Positions 1-6,474 of a stretch of DNA of 6,474 nt are shown piece by piece. The first letter of the stretch is position 1. Every line of letters begins with the position of its first letter. Source of the DNA: an uncultured Actinomycetes bacterium (GTDB taxonomy: Bacteria; Actinomycetota; Thermoleophilia; Miltoncostaeales; Miltoncostaeaceae); assembly GCA_937862675.1 (NCBI GenBank), contig CALMEC010000205.1:1-6474 (forward strand). Reading direction: 5' to 3'. The notes beneath the pieces were generated by a model that was not told the origin of the DNA, did no database searches, and worked only from the letters and a program-made list of their open reading frames with translations. The position numbers and the translations under genes are program-made.

Positions 1-333
<333 letters not shown>

Positions 334-334
<1 letters not shown>

Positions 335-350
335 CTGCAATCGTTGCAGT
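334..350. promoter_or_regulatory. Perfect 17-bp palindrome abutting the mreB -35 element (putative operator)
   Basis: ACTGCAA-TCG-TTGCAGT is a perfect inverted repeat with 7-bp arms and a 3-base centre. It sits immediately upstream of the putative mreB -35 hexamer and shares one base with it. Its AT-rich arms stand out in a GC-rich gap. No T-run follows on either strand, so a terminator is unlikely. The size and position suit a dimeric transcription factor. The regulator is unknown. Confidence 0.45.
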
Positions 351-357
351 GTTTGGG

Positions 358-370
358 CTGCATATTGCAA
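358..370. repeat. Second, imperfect copy of the TGCA palindrome
   Basis: CTGCATATTGCAA has two TGCA arms (359-362 and 366-369) around TAT. Its centre is 22 bp from the centre of the perfect palindrome at 334-350, about two helical turns, so both would face the same side of the DNA. It shares CTGCA on the left and TTGCA on the right with that palindrome. It may be a weaker second operator half of the same regulatory site. Confidence 0.35.
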
Positions 371-428
371 GGATCGCACGTCCACCGGCCGCGGGGCCAC
401 ACCGTCCGGCCACGCCCGCCGACCGGGA

Positions 429-472
429 GGTCCGGCACCCCGGGCCGGACCATGCGCGTCCGTTCCGGCCCG
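429..472 (-). terminator. Two competing GC-rich hairpins 16-59 bases after maf (terminator-like, no U-tract)
   Basis: Read on the minus strand, bases 472-464 (CGGGCCGGA) pair perfectly with 449-441 across a 14-base loop. Bases 451-444 (GGTCCGGC) pair perfectly with 436-429 across a 7-base loop. The two stems share bases 444-449, so only one can form at a time. The position just after the maf stop codon suggests a transcript end or a processing point. There is no run of U after either stem, as is common for high-GC actinobacterial terminators, so the call is tentative. The shared strand could also reflect an attenuator-like switch. Confidence 0.35.
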
Positions 473-487
473 CATGGGGGGACCGCC

Positions 488-1081
488 TCAGCCGGGGGGC
501 GTCCCCCACGGGGCCAGTCCCACCTCGTCCAGGACCCGGCAGAGCGCCGCCACCGGCAGGCCGATGACCGTGGTCACGTCACCGTCCACCCGTTCGACGA
601 GCGCGGCTCCCGAACCCTGGATCGCGTAGGCGCCGGCGCGCCCCTGCCACTCGCCGCGGTCGAGGTACCAGTCCCGAAGGGACGCCGGAACGACGCGGAA
701 GGTGACGTCCGTGCCGTCGACGACGGCCCGCGACCCGCCATCGGCCGTGACGAGATGGATGGCCGTGACCACCCGGTGCGTGCGGCCCGCCAGATGTTCC
801 AGCATGGCGCGCGCGTCGTCGCGGTCGCGCGGCTTGCCGAGGATCCGGGATCCCGACACCACCGCCGTGTCCGACGCCAGGACGCCGCCCCCGCGCGGGA
901 CGCCCGCCCGCCCGGCGACGTCCTGCGCCTTCATGGCGGCGTGGTGGGCGACGATCTCCTCCGGGTCGCTCATGCCGTCGGGGACGTCCTCCGGATATCC
1001 GGACGCCACGACGCGGTGCTCGACGCCGAGCGACCGGAGAAGGGACCGCCGCTGCGGCGAGCGCGACGCCAGGACGATCAC
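488..1081 (-). CDS. maf: Maf-family nucleoside triphosphate pyrophosphatase
   Basis: Maf proteins are cytoplasmic enzymes that hydrolyse dTTP, UTP and modified nucleotides to monophosphates and pyrophosphate, and are linked to septum control. The 197-residue length is usual. The order of motifs is complete: IVLASRSPQRRSLL at residues 2-15 (nucleotide-binding segment with S6, R11, R12), a conserved lysine at 51, SDTAVV with the catalytic-type D71, ILGKP with K83, the ML..L.G..H.V.TA segment at 93-107, and AIQGSGAALVERVDGD at 153-168 with Q155. The position usually held by the first Arg of SPRR is Gln, a variant seen in other Maf proteins. The GTG start lies 20 bases after the ndk stop, so the gene is probably cotranscribed with ndk; a GGGCGGGCGG stretch before it is only a weak ribosome site. 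Which substrate subgroup it belongs to (YhdE-like or YceF-like) cannot be decided from motifs alone. Confidence 0.93.
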   Translation of the reverse strand: MIVLASRSPQRRSLLRSLGVEHRVVASGYPEDVPDGMSDPEEIVAHHAAMKAQDVAGRAGVPRGGGVLASDTAVVSGSRILGKPRDRDDARAMLEHLAGRTHRVVTAIHLVTADGGSRAVVDGTDVTFRVVPASLRDWYLDRGEWQGRAGAYAIQGSGAALVERVDGDVTTVIGLPVAALCRVLDEVGLAPWGTPPG

Positions 1082-1101
1082 GCCGCCGCCCGCCCGGTCG
1101 A

Positions 1102-1500
1102 TCAGAAGTGGAGCGCCAGCTCGCGCTCCGCCGACTCGGGACCGTCCGAGCCGTGGATGACGTTCTCCGCCACCGAGAGGGCGTAGTCGCCGCGGATGGT
1201 GCCGGGGGCGGCGTCCGCGGGATTGGTCGCGCCCATCATGGTCCGCATGACCGAGATGGCGTTCTCGCCCTCGACGATCAGCATGACGACGGGTCCGGAG
1301 GTGATGAAGTCCACAAGCTCCCCGAAGAAGGGCCGCTCGCGGTGCTCGCCGTAGTGCTCCTCAGCGACCTCGCGGGCCATGTCGACCATCTTGAGGCCGG
1401 TGACCGTGAAGCCCCGGCGCTCGATGCGGGCGATGATCTCACCGGACAGGCCGCGGGAGACCGCGTCGGGCTTGATCATGATGAACGTGCGTTCGCTCAA
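1102..1500 (-). CDS. ndk: Nucleoside diphosphate kinase
   Basis: Ndk transfers the gamma-phosphate of ATP to nucleoside diphosphates through a phosphohistidine, balancing NTP and dNTP pools in the cytoplasm. The 132-residue protein begins [13 protein letters not shown] (K10 of the nucleotide site), has the [11 protein letters not shown] segment at 49-59, the [19 protein letters not shown] segment at 88-106, and the signature [15 protein letters not shown] with the active-site His at residue 116. Length and ending (ELALHF) are normal for a bacterial enzyme. The start is TTG, fixed by the family N-terminus. The preceding zinc-ribbon gene stops only 5 bases upstream, so translation is probably coupled. 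Maf follows 20 bases downstream. Ndk and Maf both act on nucleotide pools, which fits shared expression. Confidence 0.97.
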   Translation of the reverse strand: MSERTFIMIKPDAVSRGLSGEIIARIERRGFTVTGLKMVDMAREVAEEHYGEHRERPFFGELVDFITSGPVVMLIVEGENAISVMRTMMGATNPADAAPGTIRGDYALSVAENVIHGSDGPESAERELALHF

Positions 1501-1515
1501 ATGCGTTATTCCTTT
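1498..1515 (-). promoter_or_regulatory. Ribosome site and TTG start of ndk, inside the end of the upstream gene
   Basis: AAAGGA (1515-1510) lies in the last Lys-Glu codons of the zinc-ribbon gene and is followed by 9 bases and the TTG start codon (1500-1498). The upstream stop TAA is at 1508-1506. This layout points to translational coupling and supports TTG as the real start. Confidence 0.6.
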
Positions 1516-2021
1516 GGGGTCGTCGCCGGAACGTCCTGCGGTCCGACGTAGGGAAGCTCGGTTACGGGTGATGTCATCGCGTGCTCACACCAGGGACAGA
1601 CGGTCCACCGGGGATCGACCGGGCGTGCGCAGCTCTCGCACGGTTCCTTCAGCCGGCGCATGCACGACGGGCACAGCATGTACGTGGGGTCGATGGCGTG
1701 CCCGCACTCCGGACAGCGCAACGACGCCTCGCGCGTGAGCGCCAATGTCTCGAGCTCGCGATCGCGTTGCTCCTGGAGCGTCTCCGGGGGACGGATCGCC
1801 ACGTAGACGAGCGCACCCAGGAACGGGATGACGAAAGCGACCACGGCCATGAGCCACGGGAACCCCGGTGCGCTGCGCCGGCGGCGGGCGTCGTTGAACA
1901 CCCAGACGCACAGGCCCAGCCACATGAGGATGATGAAGATGATCAGCATGACCCGCAGCACCGCCCACCAGGGCGAGTCGAAGAAATTCGACAGCGAGTC
2001 GAAGACGTTTGCGGAAAGCAG
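1506..2021 (-). CDS. Membrane-anchored double zinc-ribbon protein (PLDc_N-like N-terminus)
   Basis: The function is unknown. From the proposed start the 171-residue protein has an amphipathic lead ([20 protein letters not shown]), a first membrane helix ([18 protein letters not shown]), a basic turn (NDARRRR), a second helix ([22 protein letters not shown]), then [15 protein letters not shown] and eight cysteines in four CxxC pairs (CPEC, CPSC, CESC, CPWC): two zinc ribbons facing the cytoplasm. The helix-NDARRR-helix-RPPE layout resembles the PLDc_N domain of small membrane proteins and a recurrent actinobacterial protein encoded near folC. The only canonical start is GTG at 1961-1959, which would cut into the conserved lead just before the first helix. 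A CTG at 2021-2019 has GAGAGG 7 bases upstream and gives the expected N-terminus, so I prefer it. A conservative caller would report 1506-1961. It lies between folC and ndk, in the same operon. Confidence 0.8.
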   Translation of the reverse strand: MLSANVFDSLSNFFDSPWWAVLRVMLIIFIILMWLGLCVWVFNDARRRRSAPGFPWLMAVVAFVIPFLGALVYVAIRPPETLQEQRDRELETLALTREASLRCPECGHAIDPTYMLCPSCMRRLKEPCESCARPVDPRWTVCPWCEHAMTSPVTELPYVGPQDVPATTPKE

Positions 2022-2034
2022 GGTAGGACCTCTC
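2019..2034 (-). promoter_or_regulatory. Ribosome site placed for a CTG start of the zinc-ribbon gene
   Basis: GAGAGG (2034-2029) is followed by 7 bases and then CTG (2021-2019), in frame with the zinc-ribbon protein. From the folC stop TAG (2045-2043) down to 1962 this frame holds no ATG, GTG or TTG. The spacing is the same 7 bases as that before the proposed ATC start of mreB. The start codon identity is inferred. Confidence 0.5.
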
Positions 2035-2042
2035 AGTTCCGG

Positions 2043-3347
2043 CTATTTCCGGGGGTTTCGCGCGGGGAGTTTACCAGGGGGTGAACTCGGCCGACGGAGC
2101 ACCGCGTCGCGGACGTCCGTCAGGAGGTAGAGCGAACCGCAGACCACGACGACCCCGTCGGGCCCGGCGAGCTCGAATGCACGGGCGACGGCGTCCCCGG
2201 CATGTTCGACATCGTCCACCGCGATCCCTGCGCCCCGCACCGAGCGCGCGAGTTCCTCCGCGCCCAGGGCGCGGGGATTGGACGACGACGTGGCGACCAC
2301 GTGCCGCACGCGGTCGGCCAACGGCCGCAGCATGGCGTCCCGGTCCTTGTCGCGCAGCACCGAGAGCACCGCGACGATATGGCGGTCCGCGGGCAGCTCC
2401 GCCGCCAGGGCCGCCATCCCCGCCGGGTTGTGCGCACCGTCCAGGATGACGGTGGGCGAACCGTCGACGATCTCCATACGCCCGGGGACGACGGTTCCGC
2501 CGATCGCCTCCTGCAGCGGGCCCTCGGGGATCGGCGCGTCCAGCCGACGTTCGGCGGCGGCGATCGCGAGGGCCGCGTTCCACCGCTGGTAGACGGCCGG
2601 CGAGGGCGGGGCCAGACGATGGCGGCCGATGGGTGTGATGACCTCCGTCCGTCCGCCGACGTCCTCGAGGCGGATCTGGTCCCCGGCCCACCAGCCGGAG
2701 AGCCGCCGTTCGCGGACGATCCTCCGGACGGCCTCGTCCGCCGCCTCGGACAGCGGGCCGACGACCAGGCGGTCGGTGCCGTCCGGGGCGACGGCGAGCT
2801 TCTCGCCGGCGATGGCGTACTCCGTGTCGCCCAGCAGGTCCGTGTGCTCCAGGGAGACGTTCGTCAGCACGACGATCGCGTCGTCCAGGACGTTGGTGGC
2901 GTCGTAGCGGCCGCCGAGACCGGCCTCGATCACCAGGTGGTCGGCCTCGGCACGGGCGAACGCCACGAACGCCGCCGCGGTCAGCACCTCGAACTGGGTC
3001 GGGGGGTCGTCGGCGAACGCGGCGTCCTCCGCCACATCGGCCACGGCCCCGACCGCAGCGGCGAACTCCGCCTCGGAGAGGGCCGTCCCCTCCACCTGCA
3101 TGCGCTCGCGCCAGTGGGCGATGTGCGGCGACAGGTAGGCACCCACGCGGCACCCGGCTGCACGGAGCGCGGCGGCCGCATAGCGCGTGGTGGACGACTT
3201 GCCGTTGGTGCCCACCACGTGGACCGCCCGGCGGCCGTCCTGTGGTGCCCCCAGTCCGGAGAGGATCCGGTGCATGCGATCCAGGCCGAACCGCATGCCG
3301 AGGATCTCACGGCCCTCGATGTACCGGACCGCCTCGGCGTGGGTCAC
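2043..3347 (-). CDS. folC: Folylpolyglutamate synthase / dihydrofolate synthase
   Basis: FolC adds glutamate to folates (and in many bacteria to dihydropteroate) using ATP, in the cytoplasm; it belongs to the Mur ligase superfamily. The 434 residues show the family order: MRFGLDRMHRILSGLG at 18-33, the P-loop HVVGTNGKSSTT at 43-54, YLSPHIAHWRERMQVEG at 71-87, IEAGLGGRYDATNV at 140-153, LTNVSLEHTDLLGDT at 161-175, the GEK segment with the likely carbamylated-lysine position K183, VPGRMEI at 287-293, ILDGAHNPAGM at 301-311 and VVCGSLYLLTDVR at 401-413 in the C-terminal domain. GTNGK followed by SS, rather than GS, resembles actinobacterial members. The GTG start overlaps the valS stop as GTGA, so translation is probably coupled, with no clear separate ribosome site. 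Length is normal. Whether it is mono- or bifunctional cannot be read from the sequence. Confidence 0.96.
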   Translation of the reverse strand: MTHAEAVRYIEGREILGMRFGLDRMHRILSGLGAPQDGRRAVHVVGTNGKSSTTRYAAAALRAAGCRVGAYLSPHIAHWRERMQVEGTALSEAEFAAAVGAVADVAEDAAFADDPPTQFEVLTAAAFVAFARAEADHLVIEAGLGGRYDATNVLDDAIVVLTNVSLEHTDLLGDTEYAIAGEKLAVAPDGTDRLVVGPLSEAADEAVRRIVRERRLSGWWAGDQIRLEDVGGRTEVITPIGRHRLAPPSPAVYQRWNAALAIAAAERRLDAPIPEGPLQEAIGGTVVPGRMEIVDGSPTVILDGAHNPAGMAALAAELPADRHIVAVLSVLRDKDRDAMLRPLADRVRHVVATSSSNPRALGAEELARSVRGAGIAVDDVEHAGDAVARAFELAGPDGVVVVCGSLYLLTDVRDAVLRRPSSPPGKLPARNPRK

Positions 3348-5896
3348 GCCGTCGTCGCGTTGAGTTCGTCCAGGTCGGCACGCAGCGCGGTGAGCGCCGC
3401 GCGGTGGGCCACGATCTTCTCGCGTTCGGCGGTCACCAGATGCGCGGGGGCACGCTCCACGAAGCTGGAGTTGGCGAGCTTCTTCTCGGCGCGCGCCAGC
3501 TCGGCCTCGACCGTCGCGATCTCGCGGCCCATCCGCGCCCGCTCCGCTTCGACGTCGACCGAGGCCGCGTCACGCGCGATCAGGATACGCCCGGCCACGA
3601 GGGGGACCGTGTACGGGTTGTCGCCGGCGTCGTCGACCACGGCGACGCGGGCGATGGCGGCGAGCTCCTCCCGGGGGAGGTCCGGCGGGGCCTCCGCCAG
3701 CGCGACGGACAGCTCCGTGCGCGGCGTGATGTCACGGGACTGACGGAACGTGCGGAGCTCGCTCGTCACCTGGATGAGGGACTCCACAGCACGGCAGGCC
3801 GCCGGGTCCTCCCCCCACGGCGCCTGCGCCGGCGGATGCGTGAGCAGCATGCCCTCGGCCCCCGGCATGAACGTGAAGCACTCCTCGGTGACGAAGGGCA
3901 TGACCGGGTTGAGCAGGACGAGGAGCTGCTCCCAGACGTACCCCGCGACGTCGGGGCTGGCCGTCTCCGCCTTGAGCAGTTCCAGATACCAGTCGCAGAA
4001 GTCGTCGAAGACCACGTGGTAGAGCGTGTCCGCCAGCTTGCTGAAGTCATATTCGTCGATAAGACGCGATGCGGCGGTGACGGTGTCGGCGAGACGGGAC
4101 GCGATCCACCGGTCGGCCACGGTCCGCAGCTCGGGGGCCGGGGAACCGGCGCGTCCGCCCCGCGCCGTGACCAGCCGGGTCGCGTTCCAGATCTTGGTGA
4201 CGAGCTGGCCTCCCTGCAGGACGCGCTGCTCGTTGAACCGGACGTCCTGGGTGCTGGCCATGAGGAGCAGCCCGAAGCGCACGGCGTCGGCGCCGTGCTC
4301 GTCGACGAGCTCCAGCGGGTCGATGCCCGTGCCGAGGCTCTTGCTCATCCGCCGTCCGTCGGGCGCCTGGATGATCGGATTGATGACGACGTCGTGGAAC
4401 GGGATGTCGCCCATGAACTCGAAGCCCATCATCACCATGCGGGCCACCCACAGGAAGATGATGTCGCGGCCGGTGACGAGTACGTCGCCCGGGTAGAAAC
4501 GTGCGAGCTCGGGCGTCGCGTCGGGCCAGCCCTGCGTGGCGAAGGGCCACAGGGCCGAGCTGAACCAGGTGTCGAGCACGTCGGGGTCGCGCTCCCACCC
4601 CTCGCCGTCCGGCGCCTCCGTGCCGACGTGGACCTCGTCGCCCCGGTACCAGACGGGGATCCGGTGTCCCCACCACAGCTGACGCGACACGCACCACGGC
4701 CGGATGTTCTCGAGCCAGTCGAGATAGACGCGACCGAAACGCTCGGGGGTGAAGCGGACCCGCCCGGACCGGACCGCCTCGATGGCCGGTCCGGCCAGCT
4801 CGTCCATCCGGCAGAACCACTGGAGCGACAGGAGCGGCTCGATGCGCTCGCCGCTGCGATGGGAGAACGGGACGTCGTGGGAGTACTCGCGGACCGTGCG
4901 TATCGCGCCGGCCGCCTGCAGGTCGTCGAAGACGGCCCGCTTCGCCTCGGCGATGGTGAGACCGGCGTACGCGCCGGCGAGATCGGTCATCCGGCCGTCC
5001 TCGCCGATGACGCTGACCTCGTCCAGGCCGTGACGTCGCGCGATCTCGAAGTCGTCCCCGGAATGAGCGGGGGTCACCTTGAGCGCGCCGGTCCCGAACG
5101 CCGGGTCCACGTGGTCGTCGGCGATGACCGGGATCTCACGGCCGACCAGCGGCAGGGTCACGGTCTGGCCGATCAGGTCGCGATAGCGTTCGTCGTCCGG
5201 GTTGACGGCGACGGCGGTGTCGCCGAGCATCGTCTCGACGCGGACCGTGGCCACGATGACCTCGCCCTCACCGCTCGTGAGCGGGTAGGCGATCTCGACG
5301 AGCTCGTCCACGACGGTGCGGTTCTCGACCTCCAGGTCGGAGACGGCCGATCCGAGGCCGGGGTCCCAGTTGACCATGTAGCGGTCGCGGTAGATGTACC
5401 CCTTCTCGTAGAGGTGGACAAACACCTCCGCCACCGCCCGTGCGTAGCCCTCGTCCAGCGTGAAGCGCTCCCGCGAGTAGTCCAGGGTGCATCCCAGCCG
5501 CTTCTGCTGCGTGATGATCTGCCCCCCGGACTCCTCCTTCCACGACCAGACGCGCTCGAGGAACTCCTCACGCCCCAGGTCCGCCCGGCGGATCCCCTCT
5601 GCTGCGAGGTTCTTCTCGACGACGGCCTGCGTGGCGATGCCCGCGTGGTCGGTGCCGCAGACCCATTCGGCCTCGCGTCCGGCCTGGCGGTGCCACCGGA
5701 TGAGGACGTCCTGCATCGTGTTGTTGAGCGCGTGGCCCATGTGCAGCGACCCGGTGACGTTGGGCAGCGGGATCGCGATGACGTACGGCTCGCGGCCGCT
5801 CGACGGGTCGCCGCGGAGCGCTCCGGAGTCGAGCCAGCGGTCCATCCAGGCCGGCTCGGGGATCGTCGGGTCGAATCGGTTGGGCTGTTCGGTCAC
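3344..5896 (-). CDS. valS: Valyl-tRNA synthetase
   Basis: ValRS charges tRNA-Val with valine and hydrolyses mischarged Thr-tRNA. It is a cytoplasmic class Ia synthetase. The 850 residues show the Rossmann-fold signature PLPNVTGSLHMGH (43-55, HIGH motif), ALNNTMQDVLIRWHR, GTDHAGIATQ (81-90), the CP1 editing domain (about 200-340) with VATVRVETMLGDT at 215-227 and GTGALKVTPAH at 268-278, WCVSRQLWWGHRIPVW (401-416), DVLDTWFSSALWPF (439-452), the KMSKS motif as RRMSKSLG (515-522), an anticodon-binding domain (about 600-745), and a C-terminal coiled coil rich in Glu, Arg and Ala (about 782-845). All catalytic motifs are intact. The frame is open for 40 codons further upstream, but that part is basic and unconserved; the GTG at 5896 gives VTEQPNRFDP, a normal ValRS start. 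Two editing-pocket positions are unusual (see findings). It overlaps folC by GTGA and probably heads the operon. Confidence 0.97.
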   Translation of the reverse strand: MTEQPNRFDPTIPEPAWMDRWLDSGALRGDPSSGREPYVIAIPLPNVTGSLHMGHALNNTMQDVLIRWHRQAGREAEWVCGTDHAGIATQAVVEKNLAAEGIRRADLGREEFLERVWSWKEESGGQIITQQKRLGCTLDYSRERFTLDEGYARAVAEVFVHLYEKGYIYRDRYMVNWDPGLGSAVSDLEVENRTVVDELVEIAYPLTSGEGEVIVATVRVETMLGDTAVAVNPDDERYRDLIGQTVTLPLVGREIPVIADDHVDPAFGTGALKVTPAHSGDDFEIARRHGLDEVSVIGEDGRMTDLAGAYAGLTIAEAKRAVFDDLQAAGAIRTVREYSHDVPFSHRSGERIEPLLSLQWFCRMDELAGPAIEAVRSGRVRFTPERFGRVYLDWLENIRPWCVSRQLWWGHRIPVWYRGDEVHVGTEAPDGEGWERDPDVLDTWFSSALWPFATQGWPDATPELARFYPGDVLVTGRDIIFLWVARMVMMGFEFMGDIPFHDVVINPIIQAPDGRRMSKSLGTGIDPLELVDEHGADAVRFGLLLMASTQDVRFNEQRVLQGGQLVTKIWNATRLVTARGGRAGSPAPELRTVADRWIASRLADTVTAASRLIDEYDFSKLADTLYHVVFDDFCDWYLELLKAETASPDVAGYVWEQLLVLLNPVMPFVTEECFTFMPGAEGMLLTHPPAQAPWGEDPAACRAVESLIQVTSELRTFRQSRDITPRTELSVALAEAPPDLPREELAAIARVAVVDDAGDNPYTVPLVAGRILIARDAASVDVEAERARMGREIATVEAELARAEKKLANSSFVERAPAHLVTAEREKIVAHRAALTALRADLDELNATTA

Positions 5897-5908
5897 CCCG
5901 GCAATGTA
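5896..5908 (-). promoter_or_regulatory. -10 element for a probable leaderless valS transcript
   Basis: TACATT (5908-5903) matches TAnnnT and is followed by exactly 6 bases and the GTG start of valS. That is the spacing expected when the transcript begins at the start codon itself, a common arrangement in Actinobacteria. The only purine-rich ribosome-like site (GGGAGG) ends 20 bases before GTG, too far to serve it. I see no convincing -35 hexamer at 17-18 bases (GTGGGC or GGTGGG). This is inferred from position only. Confidence 0.45.
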
Positions 5909-5945
5909 GCGAAACGCCTCCCGCCGCCCACCGGGCGCGCCGCCC

Positions 5946-6473
5946 TCAGTCCGCGTCCGCCGGTGCCGTCCCGGGCGTCGGATTCCCCGCGTCCTGCCGG
6001 ATGCGCTCGACGACACGGGACACGTGCCGGTGCCCCCGCGTCTCGTATCCGATCACGGTCACCCAGGGGGTGAGCATCAGCACGACGATGCACCAGCCCA
6101 GCGGGACGCCGACGTGGGCCATGACGACGGAGGCGGCCGACAGCACCACCGAGATGACGAGGAGGACGACGTGGAACCGGTCGCGGCCGGGCAGCATGAG
6201 CCGTGCGAGGCCGAACAGGATCAGGATGAAGGCGAGCACCGGGGCGCGGCGCAACTGCACGACCGAGACGTTGATCGCCATGTTGATCGGGCCGAGCCCG
6301 GCGTCGTCCCAGGCGCGCAACTGGCGGCAGGCCTCGCCCACCGTCGGCGTATAGATGATGGGCATCATCTCCTCGATGTGCTCCATCACCCCGGCGAGGA
6401 ACAGCTCCTTGCCGTCATACAGCGCATCGACGTCGATCTCGATCGCGTCGTCCAGGAAGCGGTCGACGAGCAC
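5946..6473 (-). CDS. Chimeric reading frame ending in a small three-helix membrane protein (partial)
   Basis: The frame is open to the window edge, so no true start can be assigned. The last ~99 residues (6245-5946) look like a real actinobacterial small membrane protein that I cannot name: helix 1 ([16 protein letters not shown]), a short polar turn (PGRDR), helix 2 ([22 protein letters not shown]), helix 3 ([19 protein letters not shown]), then a basic cytoplasmic tail ([16 protein letters not shown]) and a Pro/Ala/Asp-rich end. An internal ATG at 6197-6195 exists but would remove most of helix 1. The first 76 residues do not belong to a membrane protein: they read as pieces of CarB, malic enzyme and an EAL domain, listed separately. 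The stop is 49 bases before valS. No function can be assigned. The upstream mosaic should not be used to annotate this gene. Confidence 0.55.
   Translation of the reverse strand: MLVDRFLDDAIEIDVDALYDGKELFLAGVMEHIEEMMPIIYTPTVGEACRQLRAWDDAGLGPINMAINVSVVQLRRAPVLAFILILFGLARLMLPGRDRFHVVLLVISVVLSAASVVMAHVGVPLGWCIVVLMLTPWVTVIGYETRGHRHVSRVVERIRQDAGNPTPGTAPADAD
6246..6323 (-). other. Fragment matching an EAL-domain segment
   Basis: Residues 51-76 of the edge frame read [12 protein letters not shown], then [14 protein letters not shown]. The pattern EACRQ..AW..AGL.P...AVNxSxxQ is typical of EAL (cyclic-di-GMP phosphodiesterase) domains between the EAL motif and the conserved Asn-x-Ser. No EAL motif or later catalytic residues are present; the frame passes straight into a membrane helix ([10 protein letters not shown]). 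Confidence 0.55.
6324..6368 (-). other. Fragment matching the malic enzyme N-terminal signature
   Basis: Residues 36-50 of the edge frame read [15 protein letters not shown]. [12 protein letters not shown] is a hallmark of the N-terminal domain of malic enzymes (NAD-dependent malate decarboxylation). Neither the sequence before it nor after it belongs to that family. The GEACR(Q) end is also a plausible stretch of an EAL domain, so the next junction falls in shared sequence. Confidence 0.55.
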
Positions 6474-6474
6474 C
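6369..6474 (-). other. Fragment matching carbamoyl-phosphate synthase large subunit (CarB)
   Basis: Residues 1-35 of the edge frame read [18 protein letters not shown], then a YDGKE..L stretch and GVMEHIEE. This is the conserved CarB segment in the C-terminal ATP-grasp domain, normally followed by AGIHSGDS. That continuation is missing and the frame switches to another family after HIEE. The closeness to the actinobacterial form of this segment suggests an actinobacterial source. It is too short to be functional. Confidence 0.6.

Noticed and set aside
2202..3743. A 513-codon plus-strand open frame opposite folC
   Set aside because: It is a shadow of folC with low-complexity Arg/Gly/Asp composition and no motif.
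5933..5945. Hairpin GGGCG-CGC-CGCCC directly after the stop of the membrane-protein gene
   Set aside because: There are only 5 pairs with a 3-base loop and no U-tract. Such stems are common by chance in this composition.
5897..6016. A 40-residue N-terminal extension of ValRS starting at 6016
   Set aside because: It would overlap the end of the upstream gene, is basic and low in complexity ([14 protein letters not shown]), and is not a ValRS feature. The GTG at 5896 gives the family N-terminus.
3242..6073. A 943-codon open frame on the plus strand opposite valS
   Set aside because: It is the antisense shadow of valS and folC in GC-rich DNA. It is rich in Arg, Asp, His and Gly with no recognisable domain, while the minus strand carries complete ValRS motifs.

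Overview
The window looks like a piece of a high-GC actinobacterial (Actinomycetota) chromosome, perhaps from an uncultured lineage. The reasons are the strong G/C bias at third codon positions, GTG/TTG starts, an MreB N-terminus that matches the actinobacterial form, a FolC P-loop of the GTNGK-S-S type, and an RVET-type ValRS editing motif. I cannot place it at order level. All real genes are on the minus strand, so transcription runs from position 6474 towards position 1.

In transcription order the layout is as follows. (a) 6474-5946: the visible part of a reading frame whose last ~100 residues are a small three-helix membrane protein, while its first ~76 residues are a patchwork of three unrelated conserved enzyme motifs (CarB, malic enzyme, EAL domain). 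(b) 5896-3344: valS, probably with a leaderless start. (c) 3347-2043: folC, overlapping valS by GTGA. (d) about 2021-1506: a membrane-anchored double zinc-ribbon protein with no canonical start codon in the expected place. (e) 1500-1102: ndk, with a TTG start whose ribosome site lies in the last codons of the previous gene. (f) 1081-488: a Maf-family nucleotide pyrophosphatase. (g) a 224-base gap with competing GC-rich hairpins, a perfect 17-bp palindrome and a plausible promoter. (h) 263-1: the 5' end of mreB, which runs off the window.

valS-folC-(zinc ribbon)-ndk-maf is tightly packed and is probably one housekeeping operon: valyl-tRNA synthesis, folate polyglutamylation, nucleotide-pool balancing and pool sanitation. 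mreB probably begins a separate cell-shape unit from its own promoter. The order valS-folC-...-maf-...-mreB is an old arrangement also known in Bacillus.

I see no new defence, mobile or biosynthetic system. The observations most worth a second look are the mosaic reading frame at the right edge (probably an assembly or amplification chimera), the total absence of ATG starts with two genes that appear to need ATC or CTG, the palindrome/promoter arrangement before mreB, and an altered editing-site segment in ValRS.
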